64,000 nucleotides of DNA. Origin: Pleomorphovibrio marinus. Its GTDB lineage: Bacteria; Bacteroidota; Bacteroidia; Cytophagales; Cyclobacteriaceae. The number at the start of each line of letters is the position of its first letter. The first letter of the stretch is position 1. The stretch is from positions 62,001 to 126,000 of the forward strand of contig NZ_QCXY01000002.1 of the NCBI RefSeq assembly GCF_003347495.1. The letters are read 5' to 3'. The notes below the pieces were generated by a model. The model was not told where the DNA came from, made no database searches, and saw nothing but the letters and a program-made list of their open reading frames with translations. Position numbers and translations under genes: made by a program. Positions 36,269-44,483 of this stretch are shown one piece after another.

Positions 36269-37210
36269 ATGAACCAAAGTAAGAGGAAGTTTCTGAAAAA
36301 TGGGTTGATGTCGGCCTTAGGCCTTTCACTGTTAAACCCAGGCCGGGGGTGGGCTAGGCTAGAACCGAACACGTTTCAGGAGGCCTTCACCTTAAAATTT
36401 TCCCCGGAGTTCGGGATTTTTTCCGCATTGGCAGGAGATGATCCCATTGATCAAATCAATTGGGGAAAGGACAATGGGTTTAGGGCATGGGAAAACACCA
36501 TGCTGAAAAACCGTCCGGTCGCCGAGCAGGAAAAGATCAGCAATTCCTTGCAAAAAAATGGGATGGATTTTGGGCAGTTCGTAGGGACGCTTACTTTTTC
36601 AGAGGTCACCTTTGCCGGAAACAATGAAGGGGCTCGCAGCAAAGTCCTTAAGGAAATCAATGAATCCGTGGAAATTGCCAAGAGGATGAACACGAAATTC
36701 GTACACAATGTACTTGGTGTTATGGATTCCAAACTTCCTTATGAATTTCAGATTGCAAATGCCATTGAACTGTTGAAACGGGCGGCGGAAATTTATGAAA
36801 AACATGAAATCGTCATGGTCATGGAAACCATGAACCATAAAATTGATCACCCAGGAATGTTCCTGCACACCATTCCCCAGGCCTATGCCCTGGCTAAGGC
36901 CGTTGACAGTCCCAGTGTAAAAATCCTTTTCGATATTTACCACGTCCAGATCCAGGAGGGAAATTTACTTCCAACATTAGACCATGCCTGGGATGAAATT
37001 GCCTATTTCCAAATTGGGGACACCCCAGGGAGAAAAGAACCCGGCACCGGGGAGATCAACTACAAAAATGTACTCCACCACATCGCCAAAAAGGGCTATA
37101 GAGGTTTTTTGGGGATGGAGCATGGGATTGAAGGTAGTGGGAAAGAAGGGGCAAGAAGTGCTTTGCAGCGGTATAGGGAGATTGATAAGTATGTAAGGGA
37201 GAGGGTCTAG
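36269..37210 (+). CDS. Hydroxypyruvate isomerase-like TIM-barrel protein with export signal
   Basis: 313 aa. The N-terminus (SKRKFLKNGLMSALGLSLL) looks like a Tat-type signal with one Arg replaced by Lys. The AP-endonuclease-2/xylose-isomerase-like barrel follows: FVGTLTFSEVTFAGN, VMVMETMNHKIDHPGMFL (Glu ligand), VKILFDIYHVQIQEGN (Asp and His), YFQIGDTPGRKEPGTGEINY and GFLGMEHGIEG. These are the metal-binding blocks of the Hyi/OtnI-type isomerases. The enzyme interconverts hydroxy-carbonyl compounds or sugars. It lies 33 bp after the large dehydrogenase, so both likely act on one periplasmic substrate. Confidence 0.85.
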   Translation: MNQSKRKFLKNGLMSALGLSLLNPGRGWARLEPNTFQEAFTLKFSPEFGIFSALAGDDPIDQINWGKDNGFRAWENTMLKNRPVAEQEKISNSLQKNGMDFGQFVGTLTFSEVTFAGNNEGARSKVLKEINESVEIAKRMNTKFVHNVLGVMDSKLPYEFQIANAIELLKRAAEIYEKHEIVMVMETMNHKIDHPGMFLHTIPQAYALAKAVDSPSVKILFDIYHVQIQEGNLLPTLDHAWDEIAYFQIGDTPGRKEPGTGEINYKNVLHHIAKKGYRGFLGMEHGIEGSGKEGARSALQRYREIDKYVRERV

Positions 37211-37387
37211 GCTGACCTTATTTCTTAGAATAAAAGTCTATATAGAATTCGCAGCTTTGAACCATGATTTCTCACTTATTCAGCATGAAATTTTTCGATG
37301 CATATCTCTGAAAATTGGCAAAGACAGGATCCCTTACAGGTCAAAATAGGGTAATGCAAAATTTTGTCCGCATTGAATGAAAAGGAA

Positions 37388-38929
37388 TCACAAAGCTTTA
37401 CCGCTGGACACCTTCCTCAATACCCTACCCTGCCTCCCCATCGGCTTCCCATCCTTAAAGGCTATTTTACCATTGACCAATACCACATCAAAACCTTCAG
37501 CCAACTGGTAGGGGTTTTCGTAGGTGGCAGTGGCTTTGATAAGTTCGGGATCAAAAACCAACAGATCGGCGGCCATGCCTTCCCGAATCAGCCCCCTGTC
37601 GGAGATACCGGTTTTTCTTGCCGTTAGTTCCGTCATTTTGTGAATGGCCTCTGATAGGGAAAGTAGAGGTTCTTCGATCACATACGATTCTATAATTTTG
37701 GCAAAGGTCCCATGGCCTCTGGGGTGATTGGAGGTGGGGCTGCCATCCGAACTCACACAGATATTCGGGTCTTTGAGGAAGGTTTTCATGACCTCTTCGT
37801 CCATTACAAAGTAAGCGGCACTGCCACTAAGCCCAATGTCCTCCACCAGTACCTTTTCAAAAGGCTTTCCAAGTTCTTCGGCAATTTCCTTAAGGGTTTT
37901 CCCCTTGAAGGCTCCGGTGCCCATTAGTGTCGCCTGTGGCCCATTTCTTAGATTAACCCTATTCCGAAGGTATTTCTCCAGTTCCTGCCTACGCTGTGCC
38001 ACCACCTCATCGTAATTGGCCGGTGGCTTTGCCCAGTCAGGAAAAAGCAAAGAAATCCCCGTATAACTGGCCTCGTAGGGGTAAACATCCGCAGTAACAG
38101 TCTTGCCTTGGTTCCGCTCACTGTCCAGGATGGCCAGGATCTCCTTTGCCCTTTCTTCCCCTTTGGCATAAACGATCTTGATATGCGAGACATGTACCGG
38201 GCAATACCACCCTTGGGCCAGGAGTTCGGCCAGGGATTCTTCCATATACTCGTCATCTTCATTTCTCATATGGCTCATCACCATACCACCATGTTCCCCC
38301 GTTATTTTTGCCAGCCGGTTGAGTTCATCCTGACCGGCCAAGTATCCGGGATTATATTCCAGCCCTGTGGACAGCCCAAAACTGCCTGCCTCCATGGCAT
38401 CAACAAGCAGGGAGTCCATTAGTAAAAGGCCCTCTTCGGTGGGGTCTTTATCATATTGAATCCCAGAGAGCATCCTTAAGGTGCCATGACCCACAAACAT
38501 GGCAATATTGGGTCCCAAGTCAAGGCTATCTACCTTGTCCATCCAGCCACCAAGATCCGTGGTTGATGGGCTAGATCCGTCTTGCCCCAAAAAGATGGTG
38601 GTGGCGCCCATGGCCAAAAAATTGGTGAACTCTGGGGTTTCTAGGGGGTTGCCGTGAGAATGGGCGTCGATAAAGCCGGGAGTTAGTACCCTTCCCTTTG
38701 CATCGATTACCTCAGAGGCAGTATAGGACTTTGTGGTGTCTCTATCGACCAGGGCTATTTCTTCCCCATTTACCAAAACCTGGCCCCAGAAGGGGTCACT
38801 CCCCGTGCCATCGATGATTAGGGCATTTTTGATCCAAAGGTCATAGGTTTCGGTAGAAGGAGAAGCGCAGGAAATAGCATATCCCAGAATGAAAATTAGA
38901 AGGTAGGAAAATCGTGATTTTGGTGACAT
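37388..38929 (-). CDS. N-acyl-D-amino-acid deacylase-like lipoprotein
   Basis: 513 aa amidohydrolase-superfamily protein with a lipobox ending ILGYAISC (Cys21). The zinc site begins with PGFIDAHSHGN (HxH, about 86-92). Further family blocks are GHGTLR, AFGLSTGLEYNPG-like GSFGLSTGLEYNPG, GGMVMSHMRNE (His), PVHVSHIK, and the catalytic region SSDGSPTSNHPRGHGTF (about 400). D-aminoacylases release D-amino acids from N-acyl derivatives, and dihydroorotase-like relatives exist. Export suggests turnover of peptidoglycan-derived or environmental N-acyl D-amino acids. It stands alone and converges with the isomerase gene. Confidence 0.88.
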   Translation of the reverse strand: MSPKSRFSYLLIFILGYAISCASPSTETYDLWIKNALIIDGTGSDPFWGQVLVNGEEIALVDRDTTKSYTASEVIDAKGRVLTPGFIDAHSHGNPLETPEFTNFLAMGATTIFLGQDGSSPSTTDLGGWMDKVDSLDLGPNIAMFVGHGTLRMLSGIQYDKDPTEEGLLLMDSLLVDAMEAGSFGLSTGLEYNPGYLAGQDELNRLAKITGEHGGMVMSHMRNEDDEYMEESLAELLAQGWYCPVHVSHIKIVYAKGEERAKEILAILDSERNQGKTVTADVYPYEASYTGISLLFPDWAKPPANYDEVVAQRRQELEKYLRNRVNLRNGPQATLMGTGAFKGKTLKEIAEELGKPFEKVLVEDIGLSGSAAYFVMDEEVMKTFLKDPNICVSSDGSPTSNHPRGHGTFAKIIESYVIEEPLLSLSEAIHKMTELTARKTGISDRGLIREGMAADLLVFDPELIKATATYENPYQLAEGFDVVLVNGKIAFKDGKPMGRQGRVLRKVSSGKAL

Positions 38930-39033
38930 GGCTGTTGGTGGTTTTAAGTAAGGTAATAACTATTCAGTTTATATTAGAAATATATTACTAAAAACCCGTG
39001 AACAAGCAGGGCTTTGGCATTAATACCAATCAT

Positions 39034-39624
39034 TTAAAAACTATACCCCAAGCTGACCCCAATCAGGAATGGACTATAGAAGACTTCCTTCCCCCTAGTT
39101 TCGGAATTGAAAAATTGAATCCCGGGAGTGTAGGCAGCCCTGAAAAAAAAGCCTCCTTCAGGTTTTTGATACCGGTAACCTATCCTGGCCAGAATAAACT
39201 GATCCCAATGTATTTCTTCTCTTATAAAATTCGGCAAACTTTCGTCAACGGTATAGGATCTGTTACGTAGGGTATAGAACCCAGCTCCCAATTCCAAATT
39301 ATGCTTGGACTTTCCCAAAAAAACTGTAATCTCTGCTGGAAAGTAAGGTATCCAATGGGCTGAAAATATGGGTTCACTACTTCCACGACGACGCAAAGAA
39401 AATCCTGCACTTCCCCAAAGTTTCATCCTGTTTTTTTGGTGAAGGATACGTCCATAATTAAGAGCATAGCCACCAGAGTTCCCAAGTAATTCAGCATGTA
39501 CGGAGTTTTTCGCCGTGAAAATATCGGCCTTTTTCTCTGTCTCCGACTGGGCGACCAATTTATCCCCGGCAAATATCAAAAGGCTGATGAGGGCGCATAA
39601 TATATATTTTTTGGCTAGTGACAT
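39034..39624 (-). CDS. Predicted outer-membrane beta-barrel protein (paralogue 2)
   Basis: 196 aa with a signal peptide ending at KLVAQ. It is made of alternating amphipathic strands with many aromatic residues and ends GVSLGYSF, a terminal Phe as in barrel proteins inserted by BAM. It is a clear tandem copy of the gene 3 bp upstream: the same length, near-identical segments ADIFTAKNS.HAELLGNSG, RIGYR.QKPEGGF and the same last eight residues, but diverged in the middle. Function unknown; a small porin-like or structural barrel is the best guess. Confidence 0.7.
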   Translation of the reverse strand: MSLAKKYILCALISLLIFAGDKLVAQSETEKKADIFTAKNSVHAELLGNSGGYALNYGRILHQKNRMKLWGSAGFSLRRRGSSEPIFSAHWIPYFPAEITVFLGKSKHNLELGAGFYTLRNRSYTVDESLPNFIREEIHWDQFILARIGYRYQKPEGGFFFRAAYTPGIQFFNSETRGKEVFYSPFLIGVSLGYSF

Positions 39625-39627
39625 CCT

Positions 39628-40218
39628 TTAAAAACTATACCCTAAACTGATTCCAAACCAATATGGCATAAAACTGAATCTGTTTGCAGAAGGATCTAAA
39701 CTTTCAATATGTATTATGGGAGTATATCCAACCCTGAATAAAAACCCTCCTTCTGGTTTCTGATTTCTATATCCAATCCTGGGTAGCAATGCTTGGCTCC
39801 AATATAACTGTTTTCTTCTGTTATTTGGGAAATTTTCATCAATAGGGAAGCGTCTGTTTAGCACCGCAGTATAGCCGATACCTACTTCCAGATGGTGCCT
39901 AGACCTTCCCCAAAAGGCTGCAATCTCTGCCGGGAAAATAGGTATAACATAACCAGAATGAACAGGTTGGTCTTCACTTTGAAATCGCAAAGAGAAACCC
40001 AAACTGGCCACTAGCTTTAGCTTATTCTTTTGATGAAAAATCCTTCCATAATGTAGGCCATATAAACCAGAGTTCCCGAGTAATTCGGCATGTAGGGAGT
40101 TTTTCGCCGTGAAAATATCGGCCTCGGTCTCCTGCTCAGATTGAGCACTCAACTTATTCTGGGCAATCATCAAAAAGCCCATTAAAGCAAAGAGAATACA
40201 TTTTTTTGATAGTGACAT
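39628..40218 (-). CDS. Predicted outer-membrane beta-barrel protein (paralogue 1)
   Basis: 196 aa. Signal peptide ends at KLSAQ. Same architecture as its downstream neighbour: start MSL(A/S)KK, conserved block AKNSLHAELLGNSG at about 37-50, strand LPRIGYRNQKPEGGFLFRVG and end GISLGYSF. The two genes are separated by 3 bp and must be co-transcribed. The pair arose by tandem duplication and has diverged in the strands facing outward, as seen in surface-exposed barrels. Upstream lies a broken T9SS C-terminal domain. I do not recognise a named family. Confidence 0.7.
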   Translation of the reverse strand: MSLSKKCILFALMGFLMIAQNKLSAQSEQETEADIFTAKNSLHAELLGNSGLYGLHYGRIFHQKNKLKLVASLGFSLRFQSEDQPVHSGYVIPIFPAEIAAFWGRSRHHLEVGIGYTAVLNRRFPIDENFPNNRRKQLYWSQALLPRIGYRNQKPEGGFLFRVGYTPIIHIESLDPSANRFSFMPYWFGISLGYSF

Positions 40219-40259
40219 TTCGGTTATAGTTTTATTGGCTGAGTCATAACATAATCCAG

Positions 40260-40505
40260 CTATTTAACGATTATCTGTTTGGACAAAACTTCTTTTCCAT
40301 AATGGATATGAATAAAATAAGTGCCTGGATCCAAATCGTTGGTTTCTAAGGTAAGTTTACCTGATTTCGGATCACCAGTTTTAACCATTTTTTGATCTTT
40401 TGTGAAAACAATTCCTTAAAAGTCCCAAAGGACAAGAAAAGGAATACCATAAAAATTGGCCAATTTATATACTGCTTGCGGGGGGGGGGTAAAAGTACTC
40501 ATAAT
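40260..40505 (-). pseudogene. Remnant of a type IX secretion (Por) C-terminal sorting domain, with a 10-base C tract
   Basis: Reading the minus strand toward the stop at 40260-40262, the last residues are SGKLTLETNDLDPGTYFIHI followed by HYGKEVLSKQIIVK. This is the typical end of a T9SS type A sorting domain. The frame also includes MVKTGDP before it but is broken by a TAA near 40415. Upstream of that the same frame continues back through a run of ten C (plus-strand G 40480-40489) to a possible ATG at about 40503. No signal peptide or cargo domain remains. It is best read as the decayed 3' end of a secreted protein gene. A phase-variable short gene is less likely because of the internal stop. 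Confidence 0.7.
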
Positions 40506-40819
40506 TATTTTTTTTCTAAATTTATTTATAAAAAATAAAATAAACAACACTATTACACGAAAAATTTCTATACCTGTCAAGCACAACTCTTTTAATTCAG
40601 GATTAAATGCTAAAGGTTATTGGTAAAATGTTGGTTTAATTAATCATGAAAACAGGTAAAAGCAAAGCGATTCACTTTACCCTACGGTAGAATGACTAAA
40701 CCGCTCACTCTTAAAACAGCATGTTCATAATTGCGAAATTCCCAGGTCGTAAGTGATTACTTGTCTGACGGTTCTAAACCCTCTGACAAGAGTTATCGCT
40801 GAAAAACAATTATTATCCT
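40506..40819. other. A+T-rich intergenic sequence before repeat C
   Basis: About 310 bp without a gene. A CTTGTC/GACAAG inverted repeat at about 40760-40790 is the only structure seen. Confidence 0.4.
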
Positions 40820-40930
40820 ATGAAATCGAGCCTGTCCTGACGGCAGTCAGGGCATGACGCAAGCGACACACGGGGGGATGATTATAGATTGCGAGATTCC
40901 ATGTGGCCATTTAGAAACAATTATAAACAC
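40820..40930 (+). repeat. Dispersed palindromic repeat, copy C1
   Basis: Begins ATGAAATCGAGCCTGTCC, contains CCTGAC-GGCA-GTCAGG and GGGATGATTATAGATTGCG, and ends ATTATAAACAC directly before the next unit. It is a shorter form (111 bp) that lacks the CCCCGAA/TTCGGGG hairpin. Confidence 0.9.
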
Positions 40931-41022
40931 ATGAAATCGAGCATGACGAAAACGTCACACACTGGGATGATTATAGAACATGCGAAGATTCCTTCTGACC
41001 GCTGAAAAAAAAATATAAACAG
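40931..41022 (+). repeat. Dispersed palindromic repeat, copy C2
   Basis: Begins ATGAAATCGAGCATGACG and has lost the first palindrome. It retains ACGTCACACACTGGGATG and ends AAAATATAAACAG directly before ATGAATTAA, which overlaps the stop of the PL8 gene. It is head to tail with C1. Confidence 0.88.
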
Positions 41023-41027
41023 ATGAA

Positions 41028-43211
41028 TTAAGGCAAAGTTTCAATCTTGAAACCAATGCTACTCCCAGCATACACCCCTTCAGGAAGTTCAAGGCTTAGC
41101 TCGCTTTGATTGTTTTCTGAAGAGGTACTAATGCTAACTTTTGGATTCTCACTGCTGTATTGACCGGAAAGCGTAAGAGTTAGGAAGGATTGTTTACGAG
41201 AAGGGTCAGAAACATGGATTTCGGTTACCACCCCTTCTTTCACTTTTAGCTGTGCCATACCAGGACTCTTTGAAGCAACCTTAATTCCATTTTCTAAGGT
41301 TATCTCCCCCTCCTCATAGAAGATGACTTGATACATGCCAAGTTCTTGATGCGCTACGGCCTGCGTTTTTCCATCATTGGCTAAAACCCTGACGACCTGG
41401 TCTGATGCATTGCCGCTAAACATATGGTCAGCATCAATGTCTGGCAATACCATATAGGAATAGGATCCGTTTTCCGGTTGTTTTCCATGGTCAAACCATA
41501 GGGTGAAAACGTCTTTTTTGATCAGCTCCCTTGAGATGTTTTTTTGAAGCGTCAGGTCTGACCACCTGCCCTGCTCCTCCTGGTTGGAAAGCTTGATTGC
41601 TGTAGGCTCCGGAAAAGCATACCCAATACGGTCGTGATAGACATAGTTGACCCCCTTCAGCGAATGATCCCCTTTTTTCAGTTTGGTGGGTTTACGGTTT
41701 TTTCTGACTATTTGTACCTCCCCATTCATCAAAACCTGATTGATGGTAGTGGCCACGGGCAGATCCTGTTCAGCCTTAATGTCCGTGCCCAGGCACACGT
41801 ATATATCCTCAAAAAAGAACCAGGATTTCTTGGCCTGGATACTGTCATGACCGCTGATAAAGTCAAAGGCCACTGCTCCGTAAAGTCCATCTGTAACTGC
41901 CCCTACGAAGTCGGTTAGTCCGTCGACCTGAATTTCATCGGAGCCATGGAGTTGCGGTTTTTGCAGGATGGTGGTGCCGGATATTTTCTGCCAATCATAC
42001 ACCGGCCAGATGTCATGGTATTCATCCCCTTCCAAAAACAAATAATTGGTGCCGTCTGCCCGGTGATGGGTGGTGATCCCCGGCCCATTGTAGGGCACTT
42101 CCATATTCCGGTTTCTCGTGGAGTACATGCGCACTGTGGTGTAATAGTTGGGCCTCTGTACTACAAAATGTTCGGTTTGCCAGAAGAATTTGGCAAAGGA
42201 CTTGGTAGGTGTGGCCCTTCCCTCCCTCAATGCCAGGATTTCTTTCAGTTCCTCGCTTCGGTAATCCGTGCTTGAAAGAAGTTTGTGGATTTCATCCGTT
42301 CCTTTGGGTTGGAAGGTGGTTTTATTAGCAATGCTTCTGTTTTTTACGCTGATGTCTTCATAAATTCCGTAAACCAACTGTTTGTAAATACCTTCTAGGT
42401 AATAATCCACTAGTTGGTTAATACTTTTTTTGTCAAAGGCATAGGAAGTGCCGGCCACATAGTAGGACCACTCTCCAAAGGCGTTGGCGTATTTGCCATA
42501 GCCATAGGATGTGGTGTTATTTACCCGGTCATGCCTGTGGTGAAAACTATAATCGTGTTGCATGCCTCTTTTCCCAGTGCTGAACTTCACTTCTCCTGCG
42601 ATGATGGTGATGATGTCATCAAAGGTTTCTTTATCCTCAATAAATAGCAGGTTTTTAGCAAGGATTCCAGCAATTACGATACGGTCCCCACTGGGTCTGG
42701 CACCCGAGGCCTCCATGTGCGCCCTGCCAATCATTGGCTGAGCACCATCCACCAAGGTCTTCGGTAGTTCATCCCCCAAGAGCAACATCAGATTTACCAG
42801 GTTTGTGGGGGTAGAAATCTGGTTGTTGTGCCAATTATCCCCCACAAAATCATTCTCCACCCAATATCCCAACCCTTTTGAGATTGTTTCCAAAATAGTT
42901 TTGTCCTGGTGATAAGGTGATTTTTCATCTTTATAGGCTTTGGCGAGATGGACCAAGGCCAGTGTATGCCTTCTATGTGGAAAGCCGGCTGTGCGGCTCA
43001 AGTCCTCGTAATTGATATCTTTGAAACTGCCGTCCTCTTGGATTTTATCCAGAATGGATAAAACCTCCCCTTCGGAGGGAGGAGTCTTCAGGAGCTCTTG
43101 GACAATTCTATCCTTGATGGTGTCCAACTCCCCATCTAAACAAAAGCCAATTTTGGGTGTAAAAAGCAGGACTGTAAATAGTACGAGAAATAGGTGTTTT
43201 GGGTGTGTCAT
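41028..43211 (-). CDS. Exported polysaccharide lyase family 8 (chondroitin/hyaluronate lyase-like)
   Basis: 727 aa with a signal peptide ending near IGFCL. The N-terminal alpha/alpha toroid carries the PL8 active site: NNQISTPTNLVNLMLLLGDE (catalytic Asn region, about 126-145), DYSFHHRHDRVN (catalytic His, about 222) and SYGYGKYANAFG (catalytic Tyr, about 235). The Arg/Glu-containing stretch NRNMEVPYNGPGI follows, with central and C-terminal beta-sandwiches after about 380. PL8 enzymes cleave uronic-acid polysaccharides such as chondroitin, hyaluronan or xanthan by beta-elimination in the periplasm or outside. It sits alone, without SusCD genes. Repeat copies C1-C2 abut its 3' end. Confidence 0.92.
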   Translation of the reverse strand: MTHPKHLFLVLFTVLLFTPKIGFCLDGELDTIKDRIVQELLKTPPSEGEVLSILDKIQEDGSFKDINYEDLSRTAGFPHRRHTLALVHLAKAYKDEKSPYHQDKTILETISKGLGYWVENDFVGDNWHNNQISTPTNLVNLMLLLGDELPKTLVDGAQPMIGRAHMEASGARPSGDRIVIAGILAKNLLFIEDKETFDDIITIIAGEVKFSTGKRGMQHDYSFHHRHDRVNNTTSYGYGKYANAFGEWSYYVAGTSYAFDKKSINQLVDYYLEGIYKQLVYGIYEDISVKNRSIANKTTFQPKGTDEIHKLLSSTDYRSEELKEILALREGRATPTKSFAKFFWQTEHFVVQRPNYYTTVRMYSTRNRNMEVPYNGPGITTHHRADGTNYLFLEGDEYHDIWPVYDWQKISGTTILQKPQLHGSDEIQVDGLTDFVGAVTDGLYGAVAFDFISGHDSIQAKKSWFFFEDIYVCLGTDIKAEQDLPVATTINQVLMNGEVQIVRKNRKPTKLKKGDHSLKGVNYVYHDRIGYAFPEPTAIKLSNQEEQGRWSDLTLQKNISRELIKKDVFTLWFDHGKQPENGSYSYMVLPDIDADHMFSGNASDQVVRVLANDGKTQAVAHQELGMYQVIFYEEGEITLENGIKVASKSPGMAQLKVKEGVVTEIHVSDPSRKQSFLTLTLSGQYSSENPKVSISTSSENNQSELSLELPEGVYAGSSIGFKIETLP

Positions 43212-43362
43212 GACAAATGGGATTGCTTATTGAAGAGTGGAAGTTAAAAAATTTTCACCCGATATGCTCCCTGCTATCTGAAATGTGGTTAAAGGCCACC
43301 TTGAAAGGAGCCTCATGGGATTGGCTGGCAGCTTTGTGCTTTACTTTAGGAAGAATAAGCTG

Positions 43363-44415
43363 CTATTTCCAAATTTTCTCCACCCATTCCGGAAAGTCAA
43401 TAAATGGGTTTCTATTGCCTTGGTAGTTAGTATAAATAAGCTCGTTTCTGGATTTTTCCCACTCGTCCACAGGATCCTGATGATGCCATTCAAGCAAGGT
43501 GGACAACCTTCCTATATGGGGAAGCTGGTTGTTCCTAGGAATTACCTCATCCACTACTTCAAGATCATAATCCGGCCCCTCATACCGAACTGCCATATAA
43601 AAAATCATTCTTGCAATGTCTCCTTTCACTTCATCCGGTGGCTCCCAACACCATAAGGTTGTATGTGTTTTGCTCAGCGTAGGAACAGTGTTTCCGTTAT
43701 CGAAATAAGTCATCTCACCTGTATCGAAAGAACGTGTGTTTCGCGCTGAATTTACAGAACGGTCGGCGGGTCTCAGGTGGTGTAAATCGGTAAAGGCAGT
43801 ATCTGAGGGATTCGGAAAGCCATGCGATTTGGGCCAAATATGTTCCCTGTTCCAAGCATCGATCAGGGTGTACCCATTTTTCTCATAGTCAAATCTTGTT
43901 CCCCTGTCCCTGTGGACCGCTGGTTGGGTTCTTTTGGTATAAATCAATATGACTTGGTCAGGGTTTTCCGGATCTTGGTCAGTTTTGCAGAGGATATCCC
44001 AGGTTTCATCGTATTTGAATACCTTATGGTTCCTTATTCTCTGATGCAGAGCCGATTTTAGTGTTTCCCCTTCCAGTCGAGTGAGGCTGTCAGGATAGTA
44101 ATTTTCTATGGAAAGGGGTACTGAATCGGGTAATGGCTTGCTTGGAAGTTCTCCCCGGTGTAGGATAACCATGGTTCTGTAAACATACCCGGTTGTACCG
44201 TTCGGAAGTTTGATGCCATAGTAGCCATTGGATTGGTGGCCCTCATGAAGCAAGGGAAAGATTTCTCCCTCTGAGGCTGCATAAATGACATTTGCTTCTT
44301 TTAGGGGAGCATCCTTAATTCCAATATTTCTTCTAGTTTCTAAGTATTCAGCTAAAGCAATCGGCAAAAATGCAACATAACAAAGCCAAACTAATACCCA
44401 TCCTTTTCCCCTCAT
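43363..44415 (-). CDS. Exported endonuclease I family nuclease with N-terminal SH3-like domain
   Basis: About 350 aa from ATG 44415 (MRGKGWVLVWLCYVAFLPIA), a better signal peptide than the in-frame ATG at 44469. Residues about 25-90 (after cleavage) resemble an SH3-type domain (GEIFPLLHEGHQSNGYYGIK, GTTGYVYRTM). The nuclease domain has the endonuclease I motifs NREHIWPKSHGF (His-Me catalytic region), TDLHHLRPAD and SVNSARNTRSFD. It would degrade DNA or RNA in the periplasm or outside, for nutrient use or biofilm turnover. It lies directly after dnaA on the same strand, with a gap of about 15 bp to the longest frame. Confidence 0.87.
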   Translation of the reverse strand: MRGKGWVLVWLCYVAFLPIALAEYLETRRNIGIKDAPLKEANVIYAASEGEIFPLLHEGHQSNGYYGIKLPNGTTGYVYRTMVILHRGELPSKPLPDSVPLSIENYYPDSLTRLEGETLKSALHQRIRNHKVFKYDETWDILCKTDQDPENPDQVILIYTKRTQPAVHRDRGTRFDYEKNGYTLIDAWNREHIWPKSHGFPNPSDTAFTDLHHLRPADRSVNSARNTRSFDTGEMTYFDNGNTVPTLSKTHTTLWCWEPPDEVKGDIARMIFYMAVRYEGPDYDLEVVDEVIPRNNQLPHIGRLSTLLEWHHQDPVDEWEKSRNELIYTNYQGNRNPFIDFPEWVEKIWK

Positions 44416-44483
44416 GTGCCAAAAGTTTAAAAACAACCTAAATAAAAGGTATAGGAGGGAAATAAGCAAACCTATTGGGTAGC

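Noticed and set aside
40820-41022. Tandem repeat units as a CRISPR array
   Set aside because: Only two adjacent, unequal units with no unique spacers, and no cas genes in the window.
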